Below are positions 17,786-27,102 of a stretch of 64,000 bases of DNA, piece by piece. The notes beneath the pieces were generated by a model. The model ran no database searches and was not told where the DNA came from. It saw only the letters and a list, made by a program, of their open reading frames with translations. The position numbers were made by a program, and so were the translations under genes. Positions within the stretch are counted from its first letter, which is position 1. Each line of letters begins with the position of its first letter. The stretch covers positions 410,625 to 474,624 of the forward strand of contig NZ_BMNG01000006.1 in NCBI RefSeq assembly GCF_014646335.1, in the 5' to 3' direction. The DNA is from Streptomyces lasiicapitis (GTDB taxonomy: Bacteria; Actinomycetota; Actinomycetes; Streptomycetales; Streptomycetaceae).

Positions 17786-20779
17786 ATGACGGTGCCGCAG
17801 GGGCGCAGGAGCAGTACGTTCACGCGGCTGCTGCGGTACGGGTTCACGGACCCGTCCGCCGCCGAACGGCTCCTGGCCGCGTCCGAGCTGGCCGCCGTCC
17901 GCACCGACCCGGTGCTCCTCGACGCCCTCGGCGCCACCGCCGACCCGGACCTGGCGCTGCTCGGCCTGGTCCGCCTTGTCGAGGCGCAGCCGGGCGACAC
18001 CGCGCGCCGCGAGCTGCTCGACACCCTGATCAGCGCCAAGCCCCTGCGCGACCGGCTGCTCGGCGTCCTCGGCGCCTCCGAGGCCCTCGCCGACCACCTC
18101 GCCCGGCACCCCGGCGACTGGCGGGCCCTCGTCACGTACGAAGCCGCCGATCTGCACCCGGGCGTCGAGGAGTTCGAGCGCGGCCTCGCCGAGGCCACCG
18201 ACCCCGTGTCGCTGCGCGTCGCCTACCGCCGCTGCCTGCTGTCCATCGCCGCCCGCGACGTGTGCGGCACCACCGACGTCGCCGAGACCGCCGCCGAACT
18301 CGCCGACCTGGCCACGGCCACGCTGCGCGCCGCGCTCGCCATGGCCCGCAGGGCCGAGCCCGCCGACGCCGCGCAGTGCCGCCTCGCGGTGATCGCGATG
18401 GGCAAGTGCGGCGGCCACGAGCTGAACTACGTCTCCGACGTCGACGTGATCTTCGTGGGCGAGGCGGTCGAGGGCGCCGACGAGGACAAGGCGCTACGGG
18501 CCGCGACCCGCCTCGCCTCGCACCTCATGCGGATCTGCTCCGAGACGACCGTCGAGGGCACCATCTGGCCCGTCGACGCCAACCTGCGGCCCGAGGGCAG
18601 GAACGGCCCGCTGGTGCGCACGCTGTCCAGCCACCTCGCGTACTACCAACGATGGGCGAAGACCTGGGAGTTCCAGGCGCTGCTCAAGGCCCGGCCCGTC
18701 GCCGGCGACGCCGAGCTGGGCGAGGAGTACGTCGCCGCCGTCGCGCCGCTGGTGTGGCACGCCGCCGAGCGCGAGAACTTCATCGACGACGTACAGAAGA
18801 TGCGCCGCCGCGTCATCGAGAACATCCCCGCGGGCGAGGTCGACCGCGAACTGAAGCTCGGCCCCGGCGGCCTGCGCGACGTCGAATTCGCCGTCCAGCT
18901 CCTGCAGTTGGTGCACGGTCGTGCGGACGCCTCGCTGCGCAGCGGCACCACGCTCGACGCCCTGGCCGCCCTCGCCGCGGGCGGTTACGTGGGCCGCGTG
19001 GACGCCGCCCAGCTCGACGACGCCTACCGCTTCCTGCGCTCCCTGGAACACCGCATCCAGCTCTACCGCCTGCGCCGCACCCACCTGCTGCCCGACGACG
19101 ACCCCGACCTGCGCCGCATCGGCCGCTCGCTCGGCATGCGCACCGAACCGCTCACCGACCTCGCCCGCGCCTGGAAACGGCACACGTCCGTCGTCCGCCG
19201 CCTGCACGAGAAGCTCTTCTACCGCCCGCTGCTCGACGCCGTCGCCCAACTCGCCCCGGGCGAGAGCCGGTTGAGCACGGAGGCGGCGCGCGAGCGCCTC
19301 GTCGCCCTCGGGTACGCCGACCCCGCCGCCGCCCTGCGCCACCTGGAGGCGCTGGCCTCCGGCGTGACCCGCAAGGCCGCCATCCAGCGCACCCTGCTGC
19401 CCGTCCTGCTCGGCTGGTTCGCCGACTCCGCCGACCCGGACGCGGGCCTCCTCGGCTTCCGCAAGGTGTCCGACGCGCTCGGCAAGACACCCTGGTACCT
19501 GCGCCTGCTTCGCGACGAGGGCGCCGCCGCGGAGAACCTGGCCCGCGTCCTCTCGGCCGGCCGCCTCGCCCCCGACCTGCTCCTGCGCGCCCCCGAGGCG
19601 GTCGCGCTGCTCGGCGACGAACGCGGCCTGGAACCGCGCGCCCGCGCCCACCTGGAACAGGAGGTGCTCGCCGCGGTCGGCCGCGCCGACGGCGGCGAAC
19701 AGGCGGTCGCCGCGGCCCGCGGGGTGCGGCGGCGCGAGCTGTTCCGCACCTCGGCCGCCGACATCATCTCCTCGTACGGCACGGAGGAGAGCCCCGTCGA
19801 GGCCGACGTGGGCGCGCTGGTGGACCGCGTGGGCCTCGCCGTGTCCGACCTGACGGCCGCGGCCATCGCGGGCACGCTGCGCGCCGTCGTCCGCGAGGGC
19901 TGGGGCGACGAGCTGCCCACCCGGTTCGCGGTGATCGGCATGGGCCGGTTCGGCGGCCGGGAGCTGGGCTACGGCTCGGACGCGGACGTCCTGTTCGTGC
20001 ACGAGCCGCGCGAGGGCGTCGACGACCAGGAGGCGGCGAAGGCCGCGAACCAGGTCGTCGCAGAGATGCGGCGGCTGCTGCAGCTGCCGAGCGCCGATCC
20101 GCCCCTGCTGATCGACGCGGATCTGCGCCCGGAGGGCAAGTCGGGGCCGCTGGTGCGCACCCTGAAGTCCTACGAGGCGTACTACCGCCGCTGGTCCCTG
20201 GTCTGGGAGTCGCAGGCCCTGCTGCGGGCCGATCCGGTCGCGGGCGACATGGACCTCGGCCGGGCCTTCATCGAGCTGGTGGACCCGCTGCGCTATCCCG
20301 CCGAGGGCCTCGGCGAGGACGCGGTCCGCGAGATCCGCCGGCTGAAGGCCCGCATGGAGTCCGAGCGCCTTCCGCGCGGCGCCGACCCCACCCTGCACAC
20401 GAAGCTCGGCCGCGGCGGCCTCTCCGACGTCGAGTGGACCGTCCAGCTCCTCCAGCTCCAGCACGGCTGGGCCGAGCCCGGCCTGCGCACCACCCGCACC
20501 CGCGAGGCCCTGCACGCGGCGTGCGCGGCGGAGCTGATCTCGGGGGAGGACGCGGCGATCCTCGACGACGCCTGGGTCCTCGCCACCCGGGTGCGCAACG
20601 CGGTGATGCTGGTGCGCGGCCGCGCGGGCGACACGTTCCCGTCGGACGGCCGGGAGCTGGCCGCGGTGGGGCGTTACCTGGGGTACGACGCGGGGACGGT
20701 GGGCGTGATGCTGGACGACTACCGGCGGATCACGCGGCGGGCTCGCGCGATCGTCGAAGAGAGATTTTACGGGGCTTAG
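17786..20779 (+). CDS. glnE: Glutamine synthetase adenylyltransferase / adenylyl-removing enzyme
   Basis: 997 residues, full length. Two nucleotidyltransferase domains are clear: GGHELNYVSDVDVIF in the N-terminal half (deadenylylation) and GGRELGYGSDADVLF in the C-terminal half (adenylylation), each followed by its NLRPEG or DLRPEGKSGPLVRT block. It would modify Tyr397 of the GlnA encoded at 61775. The 3' end overlaps the convergent PAP2 gene by 50 bp. The nearest ribosome site is weak, so GTG at 17792 is an alternative start. Confidence 0.95.
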   Translation: MTVPQGRRSSTFTRLLRYGFTDPSAAERLLAASELAAVRTDPVLLDALGATADPDLALLGLVRLVEAQPGDTARRELLDTLISAKPLRDRLLGVLGASEALADHLARHPGDWRALVTYEAADLHPGVEEFERGLAEATDPVSLRVAYRRCLLSIAARDVCGTTDVAETAAELADLATATLRAALAMARRAEPADAAQCRLAVIAMGKCGGHELNYVSDVDVIFVGEAVEGADEDKALRAATRLASHLMRICSETTVEGTIWPVDANLRPEGRNGPLVRTLSSHLAYYQRWAKTWEFQALLKARPVAGDAELGEEYVAAVAPLVWHAAERENFIDDVQKMRRRVIENIPAGEVDRELKLGPGGLRDVEFAVQLLQLVHGRADASLRSGTTLDALAALAAGGYVGRVDAAQLDDAYRFLRSLEHRIQLYRLRRTHLLPDDDPDLRRIGRSLGMRTEPLTDLARAWKRHTSVVRRLHEKLFYRPLLDAVAQLAPGESRLSTEAARERLVALGYADPAAALRHLEALASGVTRKAAIQRTLLPVLLGWFADSADPDAGLLGFRKVSDALGKTPWYLRLLRDEGAAAENLARVLSAGRLAPDLLLRAPEAVALLGDERGLEPRARAHLEQEVLAAVGRADGGEQAVAAARGVRRRELFRTSAADIISSYGTEESPVEADVGALVDRVGLAVSDLTAAAIAGTLRAVVREGWGDELPTRFAVIGMGRFGGRELGYGSDADVLFVHEPREGVDDQEAAKAANQVVAEMRRLLQLPSADPPLLIDADLRPEGKSGPLVRTLKSYEAYYRRWSLVWESQALLRADPVAGDMDLGRAFIELVDPLRYPAEGLGEDAVREIRRLKARMESERLPRGADPTLHTKLGRGGLSDVEWTVQLLQLQHGWAEPGLRTTRTREALHAACAAELISGEDAAILDDAWVLATRVRNAVMLVRGRAGDTFPSDGRELAAVGRYLGYDAGTVGVMLDDYRRITRRARAIVEERFYGA

Positions 20780-21617
20780 GGTCGTCGACCAGCTGCGGCA
20801 GTTGGTGCGGCAGCCTGCCGTACCAGAGCCGCGCCACCGTGAAGCCGAACGCCAGGCAGATCATGCCGCCCACCGCGTCCAGCCAGAAGTGGTTGGCGGT
20901 GGCCACGATCACGACAAGCGTGAGCGTCGGGTAGAGCAGGCCGAGGACCTTCACCCAGGGCACCGACGCGAGCGCGAAGATCGTCAGGCCGCACCACAGG
21001 GACCAGCCGATGTGCATCGACGGCATGGCCGCGTACTGGTTCGACATGTTCTTCAGGTCGCCGGAGGCCATCGAGCCCCAGGTGTTGTGGACGACGACCG
21101 TGTCGATGAAGTCACCGCCGGGCACCAGACGGGGCGGCGCCAGCGGATACAGGTAGTAACCGAGGAGGGCGACGGCGGTCGTCGCGAAGAGCACCAGACG
21201 CGTGGCCGCGTACCGGCCGGGATGGCAGCGGTAGAGCCACACCAGGACACCGAGCGTCACGATGAAGTGCAGCGTCGCGTAGTAGTAGTTCATGCCGACG
21301 ATGAGCCATGTCACCGAGTCGACCGCGTGGTTGACCGAGCGCTCGAAGGCGAGGCCGAGACTCTGCTCGACGTCCCAGATCCAGTCGGCGTTGCGCAGCG
21401 CCTCGGCCTTCTGCTCCGGCACGGCGTTGCGGATCAGTGAGTACGTCCAGTAACTCACCGCGATCAGCAGGATCTCGAACCACAGCCTGGGGCGCCGAGG
21501 GGTGCGCAGCCGACGCAGGAAATTCCGCCCATTGCGGTCATCTGCCTCGCCCGCGATGGGTGATGTGGTGGTGGGCCCTTGGCGGCCTTCCAGTGTCGTC
21601 ACAGTCATCTCACCCAT
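20730..21617 (-). CDS. PAP2-family phosphatase / inositol phosphotransferase-like membrane protein
   Basis: 295 residues with about six membrane helices. The phosphatase motifs are PSMHIGWS and NHFWLDAVGG, giving the two His and the Asp of the C2-C3 motifs. The order and hydrophobicity match the PAP2_3 group related to inositol phosphorylceramide synthase and to Mycobacterium lipid phosphatases. It likely acts on a lipid head group at the outer face of the membrane. The last 50 bp overlap glnE tail to tail. Confidence 0.85.
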   Translation of the reverse strand: MGEMTVTTLEGRQGPTTTSPIAGEADDRNGRNFLRRLRTPRRPRLWFEILLIAVSYWTYSLIRNAVPEQKAEALRNADWIWDVEQSLGLAFERSVNHAVDSVTWLIVGMNYYYATLHFIVTLGVLVWLYRCHPGRYAATRLVLFATTAVALLGYYLYPLAPPRLVPGGDFIDTVVVHNTWGSMASGDLKNMSNQYAAMPSMHIGWSLWCGLTIFALASVPWVKVLGLLYPTLTLVVIVATANHFWLDAVGGMICLAFGFTVARLWYGRLPHQLPQLVDDPKPRKISLRRSREPAA

Positions 21618-21743
21618 AGGGACAGAGTCTGCCAGATGCCCACCGCTCTTCAGATCATCCCCCGGTTGGGTTCCGGCCGCATTCCCTACACCTCAGGGAC
21701 GAGGTACTCGAAGCGGACACCTCAGGGGCCTCTCAGGGCTCTC

Positions 21744-22790
21744 TCAGGGCTCCGTGCGAGGCGCTCTGAAGGGTTCTCCCAGGGCGGCCGTGGAGCCCCT
21801 GACGACCAGCTCCGGCATGAAGACGAATTCGCTGTGCGGGGCGGGGGTCCCGCCGATCTCCTCCAGGAGCGTGCGCACCGCGGCCTGGCCCATCGCCGGG
21901 ACCGGCTTGCGGATCGTCGTCAGCGGGGGATCGGTGAAGGCGACGAGGACCGAGTCGTCGAAGCCGACGACCGAGATGTCGTCCGGCACTTCGAGGCCCC
22001 GCTCCCGCGCCGCCCGGATCGCGCCGAGCGCCATCATGTCGCTGGCGCACACCACCGCCGTGCAGCCGCGCTCCATGAGCGCGGCCGCCGCTGCCTGTCC
22101 GCCTTCGAGCGTGTACAGAGAGTGCTGGACGAGCTCCGCCTCGACCTCCTCGGGCCCCAGTTCCAGGCGCTCGCGCATCGTGCGCGTGAAGCCCTCGATC
22201 TTCCTTTGTACGGGGACGAAGCGCCGCGGCCCGAGCGCGAGACCGATCCGGGTGTGCCCGAGGGAGGTCAGATGCGTGACCGCGAGCCGCATCGCCGCGC
22301 GGTCGTCCGGCGAGATGAAGGGCGCCCGCACCTTCGGCGAGAAGCCGTCCACGAGGACGAACGGGACGCCCTGCGCGCGCAACTTCTCATAGCGCCGGGT
22401 GTCGGCGGTGGTGTCCGCGTGCAGGCCCGAGACGAAGATGATGCCCGCGACGCCGCGGTCCACCAGCATCTCCGTCAGCTCGTCCTCCGTGGAGCCGCCG
22501 GGCGTCTGCGTCGCGAGCACCGGCGTATACCCCTGCCGGGTCAGGGCTTGCCCGATCACCTGCGCCAGGGCGGGGAATATCGGGTTCTCCAGCTCCGGCG
22601 TGATCAGGCCGACCAGGCCCGCGCTGCGGCGGCGCAGCCGTACGGGCCGTTCGTAGCCGAGGACGTCGAGTGCGGCGAGCACGGACTGACGGGTGGCCGC
22701 AGCGACGCCGGGCTTGCCGTTCAGGACCCGGCTCACGGTCGCCTCGCTGACCCCCGCCTGGGCTGCGATGTCGGCCAGTCGCGCGGTCAC
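21744..22790 (-). CDS. malR: LacI-family repressor, MalR-like
   Basis: 348 residues. The helix-turn-helix is ARLADIAAQAGVSEATVSRV, followed by the hinge (VLNGKPGVAAATR) and a sugar-binding core. The position next to glnE and the PAP2 gene, and the alpha-glucosidase directly upstream, match S. coelicolor MalR (SCO2232), repressor of maltose use. It starts 25 bases after the alpha-glucosidase stop and is likely co-transcribed with it. The maltose importer genes malEFG do not lie between them in this window. The symbol rests on context as well as sequence. Confidence 0.8.
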   Translation of the reverse strand: MTARLADIAAQAGVSEATVSRVLNGKPGVAAATRQSVLAALDVLGYERPVRLRRRSAGLVGLITPELENPIFPALAQVIGQALTRQGYTPVLATQTPGGSTEDELTEMLVDRGVAGIIFVSGLHADTTADTRRYEKLRAQGVPFVLVDGFSPKVRAPFISPDDRAAMRLAVTHLTSLGHTRIGLALGPRRFVPVQRKIEGFTRTMRERLELGPEEVEAELVQHSLYTLEGGQAAAAALMERGCTAVVCASDMMALGAIRAARERGLEVPDDISVVGFDDSVLVAFTDPPLTTIRKPVPAMGQAAVRTLLEEIGGTPAPHSEFVFMPELVVRGSTAALGEPFRAPRTEP

Positions 22791-22815
22791 AGGATTGGAC
22801 TGTACCGGTCGTGTC

Positions 22816-24555
22816 TCACCCTGCCCACCAGACAGTTGAATCCGGCGGCAGCACGGCGTCGGAGCCAGGACCGCCCAAGTCGGCGGCCGGAGCGCCCGAG
22901 TTGACGCTGCACAGGAGCGGGGTGCCGGGGGCGGGGACGGTGACGGGACGGCCGGTGAGGTTCACGGTGACGACGAGCGCGCGGCCTTCCGCTGTCCTGC
23001 GGAACACGAGGACCCCCTCCGGTGCCGGAAGCCACTCGACCTCCCGGCCCGCGCCAAGCGCCGGATGCGCGCGGCGCAGTTCGAGCGCGGCCCGGTACAG
23101 CTCCAGCGTCGAGGCCGGATCGCCCTCCTGCGCCGCGACCGTGAGGTCCCGCCACGCATCCGGCTGCGGCAGCCAGCTCGGCCCGTCCTCGGCGGGCCCG
23201 AACCCGAACGGCGGCCGCGTGCCGGACCACGGCAGCGGCACCCGGCACCCGTCCCGCGTGCCCTCCTGACCCGATCCTTCCTGGTCCGAGCCCCGGAAGA
23301 ACGCCGGGTCCTGGCGCACCTCGTCGGGCAGGTCCGTCACCTCGGGCAGGCCCAGCTCCTCACCCTGGTAGAGGTAGGCCGAGCCGGGCAGCGCCAGCAT
23401 CAGGAGCGTCGCCGCGCGCGCCCGGCGCAGGCCGAGGGCGGCGTCCCCGGCGGCGAGGCGCGTGGCGTGACGTACGACGTCGTGGTTGGAGAGGACCCAG
23501 GTCGCGGGCGCGGACACGGTGTTCATCGCGTCCAGGGAGCGGTCGATGACGGCACGCAGCGCCGCCGCGTCCCAGCCCGTCATCAGGTAGGTGAAGTTGA
23601 AGGCCTGGTGCAGTTCGTCCGGGCGCAGATACAGCGCGCTGCGCTCCACCGTCGGGGTCCAGGCCTCGGCGACGGCGATGCGCTCGCCTTCGTAGGAGTC
23701 GAGCAGCACGCGCCACTCGCGGTAGATCTCGTGCACGCCGTCCTGGTCGAAGTACGGCACGGGCGCGGCGCCGAGCAGCTTGACCTGCTCGGGGTGGCCG
23801 ACGTCCGGCAGCCCCGCCGCCTTGATCAGGCCGTGCGCCACGTCGATGCGGAAGCCGTCGACGCCGAGGTCGAGCCAGAACCGCAGGACGGACCGGAACT
23901 CCTCGTGCACCGCCGGGTGTTCCCAGTCGAAGTCGGGCTGCTCGCGCGCGAACAGGTGCAGGTACCAGTCGCCGGGCGTGCCGTCCGGGTCCGTGGTGCG
24001 GGTCCAGGCCGGGCCGCCGAAGACGGACTCCCAGTCGTTGGGCGGCAGTTCGCCGCGCGGGCCCCGGCCGGGGTGGAAGTGGAAGCGCTCCCGCATCGCC
24101 GAGCCCGGACCCTCGGCCAGGGCCTGCCGGAACCAGGCGTGCTGGTCCGAGCAGTGGTTCGGCACGATGTCGACGATCACCCGCAGGCCGAGACCGTGCG
24201 CCCGGCGCACCAGGGCGTCGGCGTCGGCGAGGGTGCCGAAGACCGGGTCGACCACGCGGTAGTCGGCCACGTCGTACCCGGCGTCGGCCTGCGGCGAGGC
24301 GTAGAACGGCGAGAGCCAGACGGCGTCCACGCCGAGGCGCCGCAGATACGGCAGCCGGGCCGTGATGCCCGGCAGATCGCCCATGCCGTCGCCGTCGGAG
24401 TCGGCGAAGCTGCGCGGATAGACCTGGTAGATGACCGCGTCGCGCCACCAGTCGGCGCGCGCGGCGGCGGCCTCGGCGGTGGCGTCTGAGTCGGCCGTGT
24501 CCGCTGTGTCGTTCTCGTGGTCGGTGGTGGTGACGTCGGTGGTGTGCTGCGTCAT
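22816..24555 (-). CDS. GH13 alpha-glucosidase
   Basis: 579 residues. GH13 regions: DAVWLSPFY, VDIVPNHCSD, DGFRIDVAHG (nucleophile Asp), VAEAWTPT (acid/base Glu) and VLSNHDVVR (third carboxylate). It resembles oligo-1,6-glucosidase and AglA-type alpha-glucosidases. No signal peptide, so it is intracellular and would cleave imported maltose or isomaltose to glucose. The ATG at 24555 is used; the frame is open farther upstream but is not protein-like. The acidic Thr/Asp-rich first 30 residues are not conserved in the family. Confidence 0.88.
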   Translation of the reverse strand: MTQHTTDVTTTDHENDTADTADSDATAEAAAARADWWRDAVIYQVYPRSFADSDGDGMGDLPGITARLPYLRRLGVDAVWLSPFYASPQADAGYDVADYRVVDPVFGTLADADALVRRAHGLGLRVIVDIVPNHCSDQHAWFRQALAEGPGSAMRERFHFHPGRGPRGELPPNDWESVFGGPAWTRTTDPDGTPGDWYLHLFAREQPDFDWEHPAVHEEFRSVLRFWLDLGVDGFRIDVAHGLIKAAGLPDVGHPEQVKLLGAAPVPYFDQDGVHEIYREWRVLLDSYEGERIAVAEAWTPTVERSALYLRPDELHQAFNFTYLMTGWDAAALRAVIDRSLDAMNTVSAPATWVLSNHDVVRHATRLAAGDAALGLRRARAATLLMLALPGSAYLYQGEELGLPEVTDLPDEVRQDPAFFRGSDQEGSGQEGTRDGCRVPLPWSGTRPPFGFGPAEDGPSWLPQPDAWRDLTVAAQEGDPASTLELYRAALELRRAHPALGAGREVEWLPAPEGVLVFRRTAEGRALVVTVNLTGRPVTVPAPGTPLLCSVNSGAPAADLGGPGSDAVLPPDSTVWWAG

Positions 24556-24849
24556 GAAGTCCCTTGCCGGTACGGGGATTTCCTGCTGTCCCCACAGTGT
24601 CGCGCCGGGGGAGCCGGGCACTGGAGTGAACGTCCGGTGCGCGACGAAGGTCACGAACGACCGGCCGGGCCCGCGGGGGAGGAGCGGATCCTAGCGGCAA
24701 CACCGCGGCGGCCGGGGGCGGTTGGATGATCTCCACCGTTCCAGGTCGTACCCCCGCCACGTACTCCCAGGTGGTGTGTTAGGACGCTAGCGTGGACGGG
24801 CGGGCCCGCGGGGGCTCGCTTCCGTCCGCAGGTCCTGGGGGCAGTCCAC

Positions 24850-26619
24850 GTGGGCGTCAGCGGCAGGCCGTACGCAGAAGACGCAGAAGACGCAGCGAAC
24901 GCAGCGAACTCGGCAGAAGAGGCCGGACCGGGTGCCACCACGGTCCTGGTCGTCGACGACGTGCCCGCGAACAGGTACGCGCTGGGCGCCGTGCTGCGCC
25001 GGGCCGGCCACCGCGTCGTGCTCGCCGCGAGCGCGGGCGAGGCGCTGATCGAGCTGGACGTGCGGCTGCGCGCCGGCGAACTGCCCGACGTGGCCCTCGT
25101 CGACGTCGGCCTGCCCGACATGAGCGGCTACGACCTGTGCCGCCGCCTCAAGCAGTCCCCGACGACCGCCGCCCTGCCCGTCGTCCACTTCTCCGCCGCC
25201 GCGCACGGCTCCGTGGACCGCTGCCGCGGCCTCGACGCGGGCGGCGAGGCGTATCTGACCGTGCCCGCCGAGCCCGAGGAGATCGCGGCTGTGGTCCGCG
25301 CCGCCGCGCGCGGCGCCCGGCACCGCAGCGACGTGCAGACCCGGGCGGGCCGCCTCAGCCGCCTCGCGGAGGCCGTCCTCGACGTGCAGTCGGCGGGCTG
25401 CGTACGCGAACTGGTCGACGCCGCGGCGGCCGACGCGGCGGGCCTCAGCGGCGCGCCCGCCGCGGCGTTCGTCCTCGGCGAGGAGGGCGAGATCCACTGC
25501 GGCCGCTCCCACCGCAGGCTGCCCGCGGTGCTGCCGGGACCGGACGCGCTGGAGAGCGTGGCCCGCCTCATGTGGCGCCTGATGTCGGGCAGGTCCGGCG
25601 TGCACACCACGACCGTGCCGGGACCGCTGTGGCCCACGGGGTTCGTGGGGACGGCGCGGCACGTGGTCGACGTGACCGACGTGGCGGACGTGGCGGACGT
25701 GGCGGACGCGGCGGACGCGGCCGCCGTGCTGCCCGGACCGGGGGAGGGGGCCCTGCTCGCCCTGGCCCGCACCCGCGAGGACCTCGCGCCGGTGTGCCTG
25801 GCCACCGCCGCCTACGCGGAGGACTGCGCCGCCGACCTCGGCCGCCTGGCGCACGCCACCGCCCGCGTCGCCGAGCGGCTCCTGATGTACGAGAAGGAGC
25901 GGCACATCGCGCTGACGCTCCAGCACAGCTTCCTGCCGCGGCCGAGCGCCCTGCCGCACCTGTCGGGCGCGGAGATCGTCGTCCGCTACGAACCGGCGTC
26001 CCGGCAGGCCGAGATCGGCGGCGACTTCTACGCGGCGCTGTCCACGTCCGCGGGCGTGCTCACCGGCATCGGCGACGTCGTGGGCCACTCCCTCGAAGCG
26101 GCCACGGTGATGGTGGAGCTGCGCCACGCCCTGCGCGCGTACTGCATCGAGGACCCCGACCCCGGCCGCCTCGCCGCCCGCCTCGACCGCATGCTCCAGC
26201 ACCACCACCCCGACGTCACGGCCACGATGTGCCTGGCCCTCGTCGACCCGCCGTCGGGCCGCGCCCGCGTCGCCAACGCGGGCCACATCCCGCCGATCGT
26301 CGTCGGCGACGCGGGCACGGCCGAGTATGTCCGGGCGAGCGGTCCGCTGCTCGGCCTCGGCCTGGACCGGCCGCCGCCCGTGGAGGCCCGCCTCGCCCGC
26401 ACGGACCGCCTCCTGATGGTCACCGACGGACTGATCGAGACGCGCGGCACGGACCTCGCGGTGTCGATGGAGCACCTGCGCGTCGCCGCGGCGGCCGCCC
26501 CGCCCGGCCTGACGGCCCTGTGCGACACGCTTCTGGAGTGCTTCGGCCGCGAACGGGAGGACGACATCGCACTGTTGGCGCTGCGCCTGACGGCCGCGGA
26601 GGCGGAAACGGAACAGTAG
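24850..26619 (+). CDS. Receiver domain fused to PP2C/SpoIIE-type phosphatase
   Basis: 589 residues. A receiver domain (about 30-150) has the phospho-acceptor Asp at position 85 (ALVDVGLPD) and the acidic pair VDD. A linker and GAF-like region (about 165-340) follow, then a SpoIIE/PP2C phosphatase domain (EIGGDFYAAL, VGHSLEAA, MVTDGLIETRG). This layout is typical of RsbU-like partner-switching regulators, where the receiver controls dephosphorylation of an anti-sigma antagonist. Two low-complexity tracts made of short DNA repeats occur, one near the N-terminus and one at about residues 272-289. The start is GTG at 24850, preceded only by a weak ribosome site. Confidence 0.85.
   Translation: MGVSGRPYAEDAEDAANAANSAEEAGPGATTVLVVDDVPANRYALGAVLRRAGHRVVLAASAGEALIELDVRLRAGELPDVALVDVGLPDMSGYDLCRRLKQSPTTAALPVVHFSAAAHGSVDRCRGLDAGGEAYLTVPAEPEEIAAVVRAAARGARHRSDVQTRAGRLSRLAEAVLDVQSAGCVRELVDAAAADAAGLSGAPAAAFVLGEEGEIHCGRSHRRLPAVLPGPDALESVARLMWRLMSGRSGVHTTTVPGPLWPTGFVGTARHVVDVTDVADVADVADAADAAAVLPGPGEGALLALARTREDLAPVCLATAAYAEDCAADLGRLAHATARVAERLLMYEKERHIALTLQHSFLPRPSALPHLSGAEIVVRYEPASRQAEIGGDFYAALSTSAGVLTGIGDVVGHSLEAATVMVELRHALRAYCIEDPDPGRLAARLDRMLQHHHPDVTATMCLALVDPPSGRARVANAGHIPPIVVGDAGTAEYVRASGPLLGLGLDRPPPVEARLARTDRLLMVTDGLIETRGTDLAVSMEHLRVAAAAAPPGLTALCDTLLECFGREREDDIALLALRLTAAEAETEQ
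25663..25716 (+). repeat. 9-bp tandem repeat inside the phosphatase gene
   Basis: Six units of about GTGGCGGAC (three identical at 25681-25707, flanked by variants). It encodes repeated V-A-D. It lies in the linker, so unit number can vary without changing the reading frame. Confidence 0.8.
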
Positions 26620-26738
26620 GGAGCCCCGGACAAGCAACGTCAGGGACTGTCAGGGAACCGGTGGCCGTCTTGCGTGGCCCGCCGCCCCCGGGACAAGGTG
26701 ATCAAGACCAACCGGCCGTACGCGGGAGAGGACGCCCC

Positions 26739-27098
26739 ATGCCGCAGATCACCGTCGACTACTCCGAGCCGCTCGCCGACTCCTTCGACCGTCGCGGCTT
26801 CGCGCTCGCGTTGCACCCGCTGCTCGTGGAGGAGGCGGCGGCGACCCTGGAGTCCTGCAAGACCCGCTTCGTCCGCACGGAGGCGACCGTCGTGGGCGGC
26901 GACCAGGACGGGCACGCGGTGGTGCATGTGCTGATCGGTCTGCTGCCCGGCCGCCCGGACGACACCAAGGCGCGGGTGACGGCCGCGGTGCTCGACCTCG
27001 TACACCGCCATGTGAAGCCCACCGAAGGGCTCGCCGTGCACCTCTCGGCGGAGGTGCGCGACCTGGACGCCTCCTACCGCAAGGCCGTGCAAGGCTGA
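26739..27098 (+). CDS. 5-carboxymethyl-2-hydroxymuconate isomerase-like protein
   Basis: 119 residues beginning MPQITVDYSEPLADSFDRRG. The N-terminal Pro after Met is the catalytic base of the tautomerase-like CHMI family. The spacing of the beta strands (VHVLIGLLPGR and LAVHLSAEVRDL) fits. The family isomerises homoprotocatechuate breakdown products, but lone members occur in many actinobacteria, so the substrate is uncertain. It has no upstream partner. Confidence 0.78.
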   Translation: MPQITVDYSEPLADSFDRRGFALALHPLLVEEAAATLESCKTRFVRTEATVVGGDQDGHAVVHVLIGLLPGRPDDTKARVTAAVLDLVHRHVKPTEGLAVHLSAEVRDLDASYRKAVQG

Positions 27099-27102
27099 CG
27101 CG

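Noticed and set aside
17752..20934. Very long +1 frame over glnE
   Set aside because: Same strand as glnE but Arg/Pro/Gly-rich shadow; the adenylyltransferase motifs are in the other frame.
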